Positions 6,119 to 6,125 of a stretch of 6,125 nucleotides of DNA are shown here, piece after piece. How positions within the stretch are numbered: position 1 is the first letter of the stretch; each line of letters begins with the position of its first letter. The stretch is from Lentimicrobiaceae bacterium (GTDB taxonomy: Bacteria; Bacteroidota; Bacteroidia; Bacteroidales; SKPS01): positions 1-6,125 of the forward strand of contig SKPS01000282.1 in NCBI GenBank assembly GCA_007119395.1, in the 5' to 3' direction. The notes under the pieces were generated by a model that was not told where the DNA came from, ran no database searches, and saw nothing but the letters and a program-made list of their open reading frames with translations. The translations under genes were made by a program, and so were the position numbers.

Positions 6119-6125
6119 ATGAAAA
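6119..6125 (+). CDS. Possible start of the next operon gene (ATG only)
   Basis: An ATG followed by AAA begins at 6119, 9 nt after the helicase stop codon, on the same strand. The window ends after two codons, so only position and the Met-Lys start support a gene. If real, it would be co-transcribed with the helicase and would show which system the helicase belongs to. Confidence 0.3.

Overview
The window reads as a chromosomal segment of a Bacteroidota bacterium, most likely Bacteroidales-like. The clearest sign is a secreted protein with a C-terminal type IX secretion (Por) sorting domain, a system essentially restricted to this phylum. Supporting signs are an EnvC-like protein with the degenerate LytM site usual in these bacteria, no Shine-Dalgarno sequence before either visible start codon, and a TAnnTTTG-type -7 box before the helicase gene. 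No species can be named from sequence alone.

Layout. (1) 1-1059, plus strand: 3' part of an EnvC-like murein hydrolase activator (coiled coil plus degenerate M23/LytM domain); its start lies outside the window. (2) 1060-1472: convergent intergenic region holding a decayed 9-bp repeat array, an 8-bp-periodic segment, a compact double hairpin bounded by A6 and T6 that looks like a bidirectional terminator, and a clean 9-bp array of 14 GTTGAGG units. (3) 1473-2813, minus strand: secreted beta-propeller-like protein with a T9SS sorting domain. (4) 2814-3129: divergent intergenic region with a 25-nt near-perfect palindrome, a third short copy of the 9-bp array, and a possible promoter for the helicase. 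(5) 3130-6109, plus strand: a SNF2/HepA-type helicase of about 992 residues, split by a +1 frame change near 4165-4175 into two reading frames. (6) An ATG at 6119, 9 nt after the helicase stop, may open the next gene of the same operon.

The three protein loci do not form one pathway: the first acts in cell-wall remodelling, the second is exported or surface-attached, and the third is a DNA-dependent ATPase. The helicase belongs to a group that, from my recollection of the family, often sits in restriction-modification or defence-like clusters; any partners would lie beyond the right edge. The most unusual content is non-coding: three same-orientation copies of one 9-bp repeat family bracketing the T9SS gene, and the two-way terminator. 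The most consequential coding observation is the frameshift in the helicase.
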